Source: Parietaria judaica (taxonomy: Eukaryota > Streptophyta > Magnoliopsida > Rosales > Urticaceae). From it: DNA of 64,000 bases. The DNA is taken from contig OX940866.1 in NCBI GenBank assembly GCA_954871525.1, positions 13,787,001 to 13,851,000 of the forward strand, in the 5' to 3' direction. The position numbers and the translations under genes are program-made. Within the stretch, counting starts at the first letter, position 1. Each line of letters begins with the position of its first letter. A model generated the notes under the pieces. That model was not told the origin of the DNA, did not search any database, and saw nothing but the letters and a program-made list of their open reading frames with translations. Positions 27,027-39,560 of this stretch are shown here, in pieces.

Positions 27027-27790
27027 TTTTGAAGAGATTAGAAAAACCGAAACTTCTAGATGAATAGAAAAACCCAGGAAAGCTTAAGAAATCCCGAATC
27101 AGTAAAGTTTATCAAAAACCCAGAAAAATCCCTAGGAAATCGCAACAAGAAAGAGTAAGAAAGAGATGAAGAACCTAGATCCCTAGACACGGAGGAAATC
27201 AAAGAAAATCTTCACAAGAACTCAACATAAATCTCTCAGAGTTTCTCTCACTAAAACTTTGAGTTTTTCTCTCTCTAAATTCGAAAAATGGAATTCAAAT
27301 GAGAAGAAGGGTATAAATAGGAGAGAGAGGAAGAGCAGTTACCTTCGATAAGACGTGGGCCGGATAGGACTGAAGAGACGTGCCCATAAATGCGAAACAC
27401 TCGAGTACTTATACTCGAAAACCGTCGCTGATCCTACGGTTAGGGTTTCCTCGAGATTCGCAACAAACCTCATCCTACGGTTGAGATCAGCGAGCTATCC
27501 GGAGACACGTCAGCATGACCAGTGTGACAGCTGTGTCTGGAGAATACGAAGGGTTTATTCTCTTCGAACTCCGCAAATAAGGACACGTGTCGTAACTGTT
27601 CCCGCCCAAAATTCGAAGCGACAGTTACAGCTTCGAGATTCTACTCGTCCATCATATCTCGAAATTATTCAAAATCCTACCCGGAATACGCAGATTTGTG
27701 GCAAAAGTCACAGATTTAATTAATTCTATCCGGCACGAATTTTACATGATTTCATCGAGTATATACTATAAAATTTACTTCGTATTTTTT

Positions 27791-27809
27791 ATAGTAGGGG
27801 GCTAACTGC
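27791..27809 (+). promoter_or_regulatory. Polypurine tract region
   Basis: AGTAGGGGGCTAACTGC directly precedes the 3' LTR at 27810, the place of the plus-strand primer. Confidence 0.65.
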
Positions 27810-28652
27810 TGATGTACAAATTCGTCATTATTTAATATGACATAAAATGCTAAAGTTGTGAATTAATTAAATTTACAAGTAAAGATTAAAGGTTTTAAAG
27901 GAATAGATCAATATCCATAAAAGCCCAATTGAGAAGCCCACTAGAGTCCTCAATCATACAAAGCCTAACGGATACAAGGCCACTCAGTCTAAAAAGCCCA
28001 AAGGCCCAATACTATCCGTCATAAGCTCAGGAAGAAGAGGGTAGAATCGTCACATTCTCTACCCGGCATCTCAATTCAAACCTTAGCGGAAGATCAGGAG
28101 CACGGAGTCAAGTCTTCTACGGGCATAATTCAAACTCGACGAAGAAAACATAGTCGTGGGACACGTGTAGCAAGGCGAGCCATTCAATCCGTTCAACTCG
28201 GAGAGAAGACCCCACGATTCCTGGAAGTCCAACGGGAAGAATTGAAGCCTATAAATATCAAGCTCAAGCTCAGATCAACACACGCATCCCTGAGAGAATA
28301 CATCTAGAGCTCGCTACCCGGCATTTCTGCTTACTTTGAGATTTCGTTGTATTCTATTCATTTCTTCTCATTTTTTCTTTGGTTATAGACGTGATTTGCT
28401 GCCTGTAGATGTCCGTCTATGTCATTTGTCGCAATAAACTAACAGAGGACGTAGTCAACTACCGCCTTGGGAAGAACCTCTATAAAAAAAACCCCTCGTC
28501 TCATTTATACCGCTTATATTTATATACATATATCGAGAGTGAATCGAGAGCTTGCAACGTGAGAGATCGAATTCCACCAAGTCATCAATCTCAAGAATAT
28601 CATACGCTCACAAGTCACACTTGACTGTTTGAAGTGGGAAACCACGTCAACA
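27810..28652 (+). repeat. 3' LTR of the Tat element (843 bp)
   Basis: TGATG...TCAACA. Equal to the 5' LTR plus an 88-bp segment at 27962-28049. The exact length relation (755 + 88 = 843) shows no other indel. Confidence 0.95.
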
Positions 28653-28874
28653 GGTTTAATTCGTTGTTTTGTCGTAAACGAGGCTGATGTGGGCTCGTCC
28701 ATGTGGCAAAAACTGTTATGTCAGCAACCCATGTTTGTCCACGTGGTCAGAGTTAACGGCGTTACGAGAATGGAGTGGTCAACTCCCCAAATGCAACTTT
28801 AGGTATTTTTGTCACCACTTTTAAACTTTGGGTACACGAGAGGTTCTTCAAACTTAAGGTATTTTTGCCGTCAT
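28653..28874. mobile_element. Right half of the TIR element split by the Tat retrotransposon
   Basis: Reverse complement of the left half at 16673-16891, with blocks gttaacggcgttacgagaat, aaatgcaacttt, gggtacacgagaggttctt and tatttttgccgtcat. About 80% similar by eye. Confidence 0.75.
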
Positions 28875-29000
28875 CTTCAATGCTATATTTATAAAAGAAT
28901 AATCTAACTTCTTTTATGCAAAAAAATAAAAAAAATAAAAAAATTGACTCTTAAGAACATACGTGATACGTATTCTTCACGTAGTATATAATATATATGG

Positions 29001-29033
<33 letters not shown>

Positions 29034-30375
29034 GGGTGTGTATTATATTATTTTACAGCACTGAGTAAAAAGCGCACCTATAAAGATCTAAGTCTAACAC
29101 ATTCTTTCAAAAAAAAAAGATCTAACACATAAATATACAGAAAAGCACATACAAGATACAACCCCTTTAGTTCTCAAAATGGAAGAAGAAAAATATATAT
29201 TAAAAAAAGAGAGAAAAGAAGTGTTGAAAGATTAGGTACCTTTTTGGAATTGTTTATATTGCAATTCCGTTATTGACTCTTTAATTTGTTGTCCTTTGAA
29301 TTTATGCCATATCCTTTTATTTACATTTTGAATTCCAAACTTTATATATATATATATATATATGTATTATGTATATATAATGTACTTTATATAATAGCAC
29401 ATTTTATACATTTGCATCGAGTCTTGTAAACGGCAGTTAAGGCTTTTTAAACCTATCAATTTCTTCATTCTAAAATATTTTTGGTCAGTAGATTAATTTA
29501 GGAATCATGCATAAGATTGAACTTCAATGGGAAGTTTTCTACCCGTAGCGTCAGTTCGGGATACCGGCTTTAAAGCCAAAGCTGGTATTTGGTATCTAAA
29601 CGTACACGTTTGGTCCCGCACCCATAATCAGTAACTACATGTTACCAATAATGTTATATTCAATTTTGAATATGTTTAATTTTCAGGTTATACTTAGAAC
29701 TGGTAAAAAATAATGGTGGGTCATTACCATTTTTTCCGATTACTAGTTCAAACCCGACAATACCGAAAATATTCATCAGTTATCGGACAATGATTTTACA
29801 AAACCAGCTACCATTTATTTTAATTATGTAAAAACCCGTACGGGTTTACCTCACAATACCAGGTGGGTAATAGTTCCGGTTTCAAGATTTATCATTTGAA
29901 AATTAAGTAAAAAACCATCACTCTCTTCCCACCAAATATCATTCCTTATAAACAGAGGAATAAATGCTCTCTCTTTTCTCTCTATAAACGGTATACACAT
30001 ATAATAATTTACACTATAGTTAATATTTCTAATATATGACCCGCCATTTATATTATGTAATAAAATTATACACTTCCAAGTTCCAATATAATCAACTCTC
30101 AGGGCCGGTAATTTTACATATATATATATATATATAAACAATAAAAAGGTGATATTATATTTTAATAAAATAATTTCATAATAATTTAATATAATTTTTT
30201 CTAAGACTTCCGAAATTATTGGGCTGGGACAAGAGTCAATGAACACGCCAATATGAAAAGGAGTGTAATAACTAATAACACCCACATAATTTCCTTCATC
30301 TATACTAAAAAAAAAAAAAAAAAAAAAAAACCGAGGAAATATGAACCAAACTTCATAGCTCAATTTGCAACTCCA
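28875..30375. other. AT-rich intergenic with microsatellites, no gene seen
   Basis: (AT)n runs near 29000-29030, 29345-29365 and 30117-30137, and a poly-A run at 30308-30331. An ORF at 29851-30363 on the minus strand is AT-driven and resembles nothing I know. Confidence 0.6.
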
Positions 30376-30774
30376 TTAATCTAGAGAACAAAAAAAATCT
30401 CTATCCGAACACACTTCATTCGATTCGAGCTTGAGCGCGGCGCTGGCCTTGACGGCGAGCGCGCAGAGGTCCTGCAGGGAGAGCGGCGAGTCCGAGTGGT
30501 GCGGCAGGGGCAGGAGGAAGTAGATTTGGCCCGGCTGGAGCTCGGCCGTGTCGGGCAGTTGCGGCGCGCGTGCCCCGACGAGCATGGCCTCGGCGCTGCA
30601 GAGGAAGCAGTGGGGGCTCTGCGCCAGCACTTGGGCTGCGCTCACTCGCGGCTTGTACTCTTCTAGTTTACCCTCCGAACTTATCACTTGCACCGTGCTT
30701 ATTGGCCACGTTATTAGGCTCTTGTTGTTGGCCTTGTTGCTTCTGTGCAACTGGGAAGAAGCGCATATACCCAT
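30376..30774 (-). CDS. PADRE (DUF4228) domain protein, 132 aa
   Basis: Single-exon ORF starting MGICASSQLHRS: Gly2 and Cys4 fit N-myristoylation plus palmitoylation, as is typical for this plant family. Residues 25-115 carry the PADRE pattern: a first strand (STVQVISSEGKLEEYKP), VSAAQVLAQSPHCFLCSAEAM, then ELQPGQIYFLLPL, and a C-terminal helix (LSLQDLCALAVKASAAL). The disordered tail is short (about 15 residues), making it one of the shorter members. PADRE genes are small, often intronless, and several respond to pathogens or stress; biochemical role unknown. Base composition is GC-rich against the AT-rich surroundings, as expected for a real coding exon. A second member lies at 42156-42635 on the same strand. 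Confidence 0.9.
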   Translation of the reverse strand: MGICASSQLHRSNKANNKSLITWPISTVQVISSEGKLEEYKPRVSAAQVLAQSPHCFLCSAEAMLVGARAPQLPDTAELQPGQIYFLLPLPHHSDSPLSLQDLCALAVKASAALKLESNEVCSDRDFFCSLD

Positions 30775-31850
30775 GAGAATGAGAGAGAGAGAGACAGGTT
30801 TGATGGGTTGGGGAGGAGAGTGTTGATGTAGCGGAGAAAAAGTGAGGAATAAAAAGGAGATTGCATAGTCAATTGGGGAGAAAAGATTGACCCTTGTTAG
30901 TGCTGCTATATACTATAATATAATATAATTTATAGGGATAATTGTGGTAAAAGTATCCGTAGTTTTTTATATAATAGTTTAACATTTTCAAGAGTGTTGA
31001 ATGAATACTCAACACTCTTGTCAATGAGAAAGAAAACATTGACCCTTATTTAATGCAACATGTTATATAGACTTTACATATATCTATGTGCATCTTCATT
31101 AGAATTAGATTTTGTAGGTGTTCAAAGGTATTTTGAGGATTTTTCTTAGACAAACTCGTGGGCTAATTATACGTACACCGTGTGCGCTGACACGCCAATT
31201 TATTTTCAAATCATTAGAGTATTACTACTCGGAATAAAGTATTTATAGCATAATTGACTTTCTATATACGTGTTGTATATTGTAATCCGAAAGTTGTTGA
31301 GTGATCGAAGAATAATACATGTTTTCTCAAAAAGTGATACTTCAAATTGATGGTAATTTATTGACCAACAAACGTAGGGAAGCTCGCGCTAAGCAAGAGA
31401 CATTTTAATTGAAGAAAAGGCACAAGAATGTTGGATTAATTTTTATTTTAGTCACATGATTGGAGACTAATATAATATTAATGTATATGTACATTACAAA
31501 AATCGGATTTAACCACATGTTCGTGTAGACGTGAGCTCTCTCTCTCTATATATATGCTCTGTCTCAAGGTGCAAAATGTCGCGAAATTCGCTCGATTTTT
31601 GTACCGACATTTGTTTTTCGTAGAACACCGAAACGACAACCCTCTCGTTTCGCTGTCGTTTTACCAAATGTCGAGAAATTCGCAACGACATTCGCTAAAA
31701 CTATCGTCTGTCGTTTTTTGCCTGTCAAACGACGAAAAATGATTGGAATTTCGTATTTTTGGTAGATTTCGGCAAAAATACCAATTAAACTTTCGGCAAA
31801 AATAATTATACTCACACAAGAGCACCCATTGTCCCTAATATTTGGTTTAT
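30775..31850. other. Intergenic, no gene seen
   Basis: GA-rich leader at 30780-30797 upstream of the PADRE gene. A hairpin lies at 30989-31020 (CAAGAGTGTTGA and its reverse complement around an 8-base loop). About 31560-31740 is rich in gtcg/cgac words such as ctgtcgtttt. Two cggcaaaaata copies near 31770-31805 echo the TIR family at 2.4 kb. Confidence 0.55.
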
Positions 31851-31899
31851 AAACATCACCAAACTCTTGTCATCTATCAATGTAGGACTTTTTGTTATT

Positions 31900-32225
31900 C
31901 AACTAAATATCACACATTCGCACTTAACATACACATACACTTCACCTAATAATTTAACTTAATATTACACACTTCAAATAATATTATACACTTAACATAC
32001 ATATTAACTTCACTTAACATACACATACACTTAATATACATATTCATTTAATATTATACACTTCAACTAATATTAAATTTGTTAACATACATTTACAATT
32101 AACATGCATATTCACTTAATATTACACACTTAACATACATATTCACTTCACATAATAATTTGACTTAATATTATACACTTCAACTAATAAAATGACTTAA
32201 TATTATACATTTCACCTACATATTT
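31900..32225. repeat. Degenerate AT-rich tandem repeats
   Basis: Words acttaatattacacactt, aacatacatattcactt and cacctaataattt recur many times in changing order across about 320 bp. Unit length is irregular (about 20-50 bp). Confidence 0.8.
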
Positions 32226-33056
32226 AAGTTACAAATGTGTTTTGTTGTCTACAATTATGTCTTGTATTTATTAAATATGTAGTTTTGAACCTATATAAAT
32301 ATCTTGCTTAAATACTCAAATATTTTTTACAAAATATCTGTCGAAAACCCCATCGGCATGCGGTATGCCCATGCGAAAAGTGCGGTATATGCGGCATGCC
32401 CTTTTTTTACGATTTGCCCATCGACATACCCATCGACAAGCGATATATCCGTAAAACGTAAAATGCGAAACGAAATCGGCAAGCGGTATTTTAAACCTAG
32501 CTCTGTCTATAGAAATACGATATTAAAATAAAAACATATTCGCCTATGTTAGTTAACAATAATGAGTTCTATAATAACTTTAGCTTTTTCTAGCCTTTTA
32601 GGCTTGCGGGTCCCGGACGTTTCGGATCGGCAGTCATCCTTGCTCGGGAAGAAAAATATCATTTCATAATACCTGTCATTTTTTAAGGGTCACAACTTCC
32701 CAAAACATTAGTTGACGTATTTTAAGTTGTTTGAATTCAATTAGAAAATGCACTTCCTTTCTGTCTGGTCAATAAATTTCTCAATATTTTTTTTTCTTAT
32801 CAGATCTCAAGAATTTGCCATGGTCGATTTTCACTACGTCTTGAGTACTTTCGACCCAACTGCTTGCTTTCTCCTAGGTGTTCTTATGCATTGACTCGAA
32901 ATTTTCTTTCAAGTGTTCCAAACACTATTAGAAAATCGATAATCATATGTGATTCAATTCTCGACGAGAATGGAAAAGCAATATATAACATAAACGACAT
33001 GCAATTCTAACAACAATATGAAAGGGATATTCAAATAGAAATTTCCATTAAAAGAA
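32226..33056. other. Intergenic, nothing recognised
   Basis: A patch at 32350-32500 repeats gcggtat, cggcatgc and catcgacat words. The remainder shows no ORF or element I can assign. Confidence 0.5.
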
Positions 33057-34410
33057 CTAGTGAAATGGCACCGCGCTTTGCGCGGTGATGCTGAAAATAT
33101 TAAATAAATAAAGAAGTTAGTGGTTTGTTTGTTGGAAATAATAAACATACATCAAAACTTGATAATTGCTTAAAATATTACAAAATAATATGTTTGTTTA
33201 TTGTGTATGAAATAATATTATTAACATAAATTTTATTCCGCTATTAATTGTTTACGTAAGAACCGAAGAGTAAGCCCAAATCCGATTAACTTTTCTTTGA
33301 GCATGTAAGATTATATATTCATAAAACACTATTTTATAATTTTTATGAAAAAATTTCACGAACTTTTACTTCGATTTTTAGTTGTAAAGGAAAGACCGGT
33401 ATCATTGAACTAAACATTGAAGTTTTATTTATCTTGTATTAACTTTTTTAAAATTACCTATTTTAGCACACACAATGAGTAAGTTTTAAAAAGATTTGTA
33501 GCTAAAGGGGTTTTTCCTATAATTTTATTTTATTTTATTTTATTATCATTTAAATGATTACACAAATATTTAATATATATATATATTTGAACTGTGAATT
33601 TGATATTATTTTTTGTTTATGAATTTGATAATAATAGAAAAGTTCTAAATTATTTAAAGAAAACAAACTTAAATAGTCGATATTGTTTTAAAAGAAAAAG
33701 ATGTATAACTATTGAAACTTTATATCACTACTTAAACGGTTAAAGTATCCCTTTAGAGATTATATACAAAAACCCTTACTTAACAAACTTCTATAATTTT
33801 GTATTTGTATTTCTTATTCACAATTAAGTGTTCTTACAAAAATAATAAAAGATAAAATATACATTAATAAAAACACTTATAAGGGTTTAAATTGTACAAA
33901 GTCGATGACAAACGAATTTGTTAACCTCGGTTTATCAAGCAGATTATAGTAATCAAGTAATCAACTACAAATTTTAAAATGCACAAACAAATATGGTTTG
34001 TTTTGTTTACTGCTTTAGAAAAAAGAGATATCTACGGCACGAAGTACCTCTTTGAACACGCGTATCCCAAATTTTATTTTTTGGTTGCAAAATTGACAAA
34101 AAGCTTAAAAAGACAATGCCAAAATTCAAAATTTAATTTTTATTGAAGCAAAAGTTCCAAAAAAAAAATAAAAAAATCATCCTCTCGTAAATTCTAAGTT
34201 TCTTTCGACAAATGTATCTTTTTTAGTTTATTGAATCTTTTGACATGAAAAAATTAAATTTAAAATATACCGCTTATAAAAAGATATTTTGTAGTACTTT
34301 TTTTGTAAATATCCCTAAAAATAATAATTTCCCTTGTAAAATTTAATCAAAATTACGCTTCAATAGCTTTAAAACAGTGTGCTCCCTTACATTTTCACCT
34401 TAAAATTTCT
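33057..34410 (-). mobile_element. Helitron-like element: 3' end certain-looking, 5' end tentative
   Basis: Read on the minus strand, a hairpin CACCGCGC-AAA-GCGCGGTG (33069-33087) is followed after 8 bases by CTAG (33057-33060) and then T, the Helitron 3' architecture (hairpin, CTRR, insertion before T). The 5' end is only guessed near 34.4 kb, where the minus strand reads TAAGGGAGCACAC, similar to the 5' region of the element at 60.57-61.17 kb. The interior is AT-rich with no Rep/helicase ORF, so non-autonomous. Confidence 0.5.
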
Positions 34411-36260
34411 CTTTCCAATTCATAATGTATCAAAGAAACTTGAAAATCATTAACGAAAAAGAAGAAGAAGATATAAACAACACTTTCTATTTCTAGGTTA
34501 GTTTAAATAAAGCTTAACAGAAGCGTGGACTAATTATTCCAACATATCTTCCAAATTAAAAATAATAAAAAGTATCTATTCTGATAACAATGGGTAGTAG
34601 TTACGTTAAAAAATAATGCAAAAGAAACTGCGAGGCGAAGGAGAGTGGACAATCCATGCAGGACGGCAAACGAAGGCATGACGGGAATGAGAACGGAAAA
34701 ATAACTTATTACTACCTAAGCAGAGATGGGGGGCTCGAGTACCAACTTGAACTTCATACTCTCGACCTTTATTATTCCTACAATTTCACAAAAAAAAAAT
34801 ACCTAATAACAACTTGAAGCTGGAAATTTTGATCGAACTCTTAGTCACAAATATTAATTTGGAAAAGTGCGTTTAAAGTTCATTTTGCAAATCTATGCTG
34901 CAATGCCTATTATACGGCCTAGGGATTTAGGAATTGGTCGCGGCCACTCCCTTGACCGTCATTATTCACAGCCAAACAACCGTTTTTGTCATGCAGACCT
35001 CTGTAAACTCCAGCCGCCAGTTTTATTCAGCTGACCTGTCCTGAATTTCCGTTTTAAGTTTATCGATCTTTGGGGCACATAACAGCCAACTGCATGGAAA
35101 AACTATTCACTGTAGATTAATTTGCAAAATTTATCTTTTCAAAATACAAAATAAAATGTAGAATGGTCCATTTGTTGTAAATAATATATAATTTAAAAAA
35201 AATAAGAAATATAAAAATATTTGATTTAATTATATTGATAATTAGACTGCCTCTGTTTTATATATTGCCATATAGGACTTTGAAAGTTGATTTATAGTGT
35301 CACTCATCTAATTATCATAATGGTGTTTCTTTGACAACCTAAAAGGAATGGAAACTCAAACTTCACTAAGCATTGACAAAAATAATGACCGCATTCGACA
35401 AAACCGATAGCGTGAGGTTGGGAGTTACCAAGGAAATTGGGCTCAGATCTAAGGCCAAGATGGAGCTCAAGGACATTTTCGCCTCCTGCACATAGATTAA
35501 CAAATTACTATTTGTCTCTTATTATATCAAATAGTTCATATATTTGAGTAGAACTAAAACTTTAAAATAATAATAAAAAGATAGTGGAAAAAAAAATGCG
35601 GTGTTTGGAGATGGATGATATTCCCATTATTCCTTAAGCGACACTTCCTCGTTGGAAAATGGTGTGATATTTGATAAACTGCTGGTAACTCCCTCTCATT
35701 TATGAAACACTTAAAAGCATTACTCTCTTTCATTATATTATATAAACTTAATATACATTATGAGTTTGCAATGAAAAATTACTCAAGTTAAGAAAAATTC
35801 AACTGTTTCAAGAAAAAAATATATGCCAAAACAAATTAATAAATAAAGTCAACCCTTATGGTTAAGCAGCCATGAATTCATGTAATGAATTCATGTAAAG
35901 AAAAGTAAGTTTAGAACAAAAGTATATAAAATTCATATAAATATATATAATAGTGTTGATTAATTAATGGCATGAAATATAATATACCTCTGAATCTCTA
36001 AGGAATCTTCGAGAGAGTAAATTGCATTGCTCAATGTAGAAACAAAAGAGATATTGTGCGATCGCGGTTGTTATTCTCATTAATGAAAGTGTAACTAACT
36101 AGAATTTAATAATGGAAACCGAGAATTAGGTTACCACCGTAATAGGCAAAACCTTCCAGATGCAAATATAAAATAATCCAAAGATGTCTACCAAGAAAAA
36201 TTGTAATAATGGAAACAAAAACATATAAAAAAGAAAATTTAGTTGGATAGCAATACAAAC
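34411..36260. other. Intergenic, possible short gene fragment at 35382-35492
   Basis: Mostly AT-rich. On the plus strand 35382-35492 reads as a 36-codon ORF (MTAFDKTDSVRLGVTKEIGL...), less AT-rich than its surroundings; I do not recognise it. Imperfect atgaattcatgtaa repeats near 35870-35900. Confidence 0.4.
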
Positions 36261-38700
36261 TTCCAAAACGACTTACCGCATCAGTGGCGTTGATCTCTCG
36301 AAGTATTTGCGCGCTTCTGTGTTGCAGGAGGCGAGAAGGTCAGCGCGTTTGTGGGTTTGTAGTGGTCGCGGGCATTGGCCTTTTGTACAGAGAAGACTCC
36401 TGTATTGAAGCTTGGCAGAGTCACGGAGACATAATATGGAAAGTGAATAACATGGTGATGGATCCCGGATTTCCAAAACAGACGATGGATTATCACTGAT
36501 TTTATTAAATAATCTAAGAACTTGGCACGAATCCGTCGAGAGCTCGGCCTCACTCTACTTGGTTCTCTTGGAATTCGACCAAACACAGAACAAACCAAAA
36601 CAATCAACCAAACCCTGCACGTAAACATAATTGATTAACCCTAAGCCCACTAATACAAATAATTAAATTTAAAAGCCCATAACCCCACCAACGACAACAA
36701 CCTCCTAAACTAAAACCACCACTCCTAAACCAAACCCCCCTAAAACGATAATAGATTTAAATAACCCAATAAACATAATTATAAGTAACAATAATAAAAT
36801 AGGATCCCATAACATGGTTAATGCTCGCATCGTGAATCAGAGGAGTTACTACCATTCAGCCCAAACTTTAGTTTTTGTCAAAAGAAGTTGTGAATATCCT
36901 GGATTTCTAATAACTTTACCTTTAGATATAGAAAACGGACCTTTATGTGATTTTGCATCGTAACTTTTCATCATGGCCTAACCCGACATTACAGTTGCTA
37001 AAAACCTAAATAAATACACTCCATTATTGCTTCACTCCCAAATCATTACCTGCAAAATATATTATAAAATCTGAAAAATTAATTAGCGAAAATAGAGTAA
37101 TTTGAAAACTCATACGTACTAAAATTATATGAATAGCATACAATGAGTGATTAGAATAAGCAGTAGAGTAGATTGTTTTCTTTTTCTTTTCTAACAATGT
37201 TATTTCAAATGAATTAATGTAACGGTGGAGAAAAGAAAACTATTTTTAAATGAATTATGGACAATTAACGTTAAAAAATTACCTAAAGCAAAACTCTTAT
37301 TGAAAAGATATGAACATGATTATAAAAAGATGAGAAGTAGGGTGAACGTTACTTTTAAGTGACTATTGATTGTAACTACTTATCGCCGCTTCAGAGGATT
37401 CCAGTGTATCAGAATCGAGAGTTGGTTTCACGGAGAATCAGTAGGAGGTTCTGCTTATCAATCAAACTCTGGAATCGCGATAAAGTAATGGCGCAAAACA
37501 ATTGCATTCGCAATCTTGATCAGTTGCAGTCGGTGACGAAGAGACTGCAATATTTAGAGCGAATCGAAATCAACGGAAGTCATGAATCAGTGAAAACATA
37601 AACTCCTGCTTAGCGGTTAATCTGTAGATATTTATACCTGCTTTACAAAAAGTCTTATTTCTTTTAGATATATATTAGATAGAAGTTTTTTCCAAATTCC
37701 AGAGCCAAACCTTGACAATCCGAAAGGCCTTGTTTGCCTACTCCAGCCCTCTACCTGAAATTCCAATTGTATATGAGATTCAATCCAAGGCCAGCCAACA
37801 AATTTGATCAGATTTTTCAAAGTGTTTCAAAATCAATCAAGACAGAAAATTTAATCCATGCTACTCAACTCCAATTAAATAAAACTATTAATAATTATAA
37901 AAACAATAGAAACCCAAATTGATGGAGAATAAGAAAGGAAGAGATGATGCAGTGGATCCTTGGAATTCGAGAGGAGGGGAGAAGAACATCCAAATTGATG
38001 ATTCTAAGGTTTCCGGCAACTAATTAGAAGCATAAAACAGTTGCAGTTATTTCTGATATGGAGTCGGAATAGAGATGATGTAAAGAAATCAAGAGATCGC
38101 GAAATAGATGAAAAGGCCGAGGAGATGCATGCAATTGAGAAAGAGAGAGTTGCAGGACGTACCCATGGTTTCGACGTTCTTGGCGCGGTGGGGAAGCGAA
38201 GCAAACTTTGAGAGACGTCTATGAATTGAGAGATGAGAGAGAGGGGTTATTAATAGAGAGGAGGCAGTTATTAGACTGATTATCAATAGAAGCAATTCTT
38301 GACAAAAACTTCTCGTGGAGAAGAGTTGCATTGTTTACTAATCGATGCATTCTTTATTGAGACGATGACAACTTGAACGATTTGAAGAGGAAAGATTTGC
38401 GATGGGAGGTTTTTTTTTTTCTTTGAAAGGGAGACGACGAATGGAGGATTCGAAGGAGAGAGGAGATGTTTCTCTTCGAAGGGGTATGATGAGGAGGTGC
38501 CTCTCTTCCAACAAATTCGAAGCAACACGACGAGCGAGGACGCGAGGTTTTTTTTTTCTAATAAAAAAATATTCAAAAAAAGGAGAAAATAGAGTAGGGT
38601 TAAAAAAAACGGTGTTTTTTGAGCATGAAGTTATTTTGCTTTTATATATATATAGATTTTCCATTGTGGCACTTTACCATTGACGCGTGAAGTTGAGTGA
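36261..38700. other. Unresolved region with exon-like segments on the minus strand
   Basis: GC-richer islands at 36270-36480, 37370-37600 and 37990-38340 stand out. On the minus strand a consensus donor (GTAAGTC) follows ...GAGATCAACGCCACTGATGCG near 36277, and ACCATGG|GTACGT near 38162 looks like a start-codon or donor junction. No segment translates into a protein I recognise, and frames do not join convincingly. It may be a decayed or lineage-specific gene, or only promoter-like sequence. Confidence 0.35.
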
Positions 38701-39249
38701 TAGTTGCGATAAGTAGACACTAAATTGACATGGTTTCCTTCGAGGAAGCTTGTTCATTCGCCAAGCTCAATTATTATATATAAAAAGAAAAGACTCAAAA
38801 CAAAACAACAAACTCCAAATTAATAATCCAAAGATTGACATGTAAGAAAGCTTGGTACTAGCTCTTTTGTCATTCTTTTCGTTATATGTCATGTGCTTTT
38901 GCTTTTCTTTTTATCTCGTTCACATCTTCTTTGTTTTGCGGACCCCAACTACTAAACAAATTCTATACTCAATTATTGGCCAGCTAATCAAATAGACAAT
39001 ATGTGTAGGATATAAATCTCTGATAAATGAAATTCAATAATGTTTAATAGCTATAAACATTATAACCAGTAAACCAACGATCAAAAAACGTTTTACATTG
39101 ATGGTAGGAAAACGTTTTAGCATTAATCTCAGGCATTAAGAATCACTCTTAGGTGTGTAGCTACATATAGAGACCCAACCCAAACCCTAAGATAGTAGAG
39201 AGAACAGAAACGATTTTACAGAGAAAAAAACGATTATTGGTTTTCGTTT

Positions 39250-39560
39250 TCATTGGGTATCAAAGCTTACAGATCGAGTTCGTCGCCGGTTTCTAGGTGT
39301 TTTGAATCCGGCGATATAGCCCCTGTACCATGGGAAGAAGACGGCCCATTTGTTCTCCAACACCGGGGGGGACCGAATCTGCTTCAAGGGAAGCGTCGAA
39401 CGCGCCTAGGCTTCGTTTTTCTGATCTCCTCTTTTGCAGATTCTTGGACTTCGGAGTCTCTGAGATTGGCACCATCGCCGCTGCTGATCGAAGCTTTACA
39501 AAGTTGTATTTGAGTTGTATCTCCTTTGTCTATTTCTCTTTATTTCTCTTCTAGAATACT
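39250..39560 (+). repeat. Copia LTR relic
   Basis: cgtcgccggtttc, catgggaagaagacg, gaccgaatctgcttcaaggg and agcgtcgaacgcgcctagg follow the order of matching blocks in the LTRs at 61.7-62.4 kb (its minus strand) and 11.83 kb. Short ORFs here are by-products. Confidence 0.5.

Larger units (their letters stand above)
16892..28652 (+). mobile_element. Ty3/gypsy Tat-lineage LTR retrotransposon, defective
   Basis: Order: 5' LTR, primer-binding site, gag, protease, RT, RNase H, second (archaeal-type) RNase H, integrase, tandem-repeat spacer, antisense gene, polypurine tract, 3' LTR. Dual RNase H plus an extra antisense ORF between pol and the 3' LTR are hallmarks of the Tat lineage (compare Retand, Grande, Ogre). 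Gag and pol contain several stops and frameshifts, so the copy cannot make its own proteins. Target duplication is not clear (tttgt left, ggttt right). Confidence 0.93.

Noticed and set aside
29851..30363. 170-codon minus-strand ORF
   Set aside because: Composition (Phe/Ile/Tyr/Asn, YIYIYI run) follows AT-rich and microsatellite DNA. No motif.
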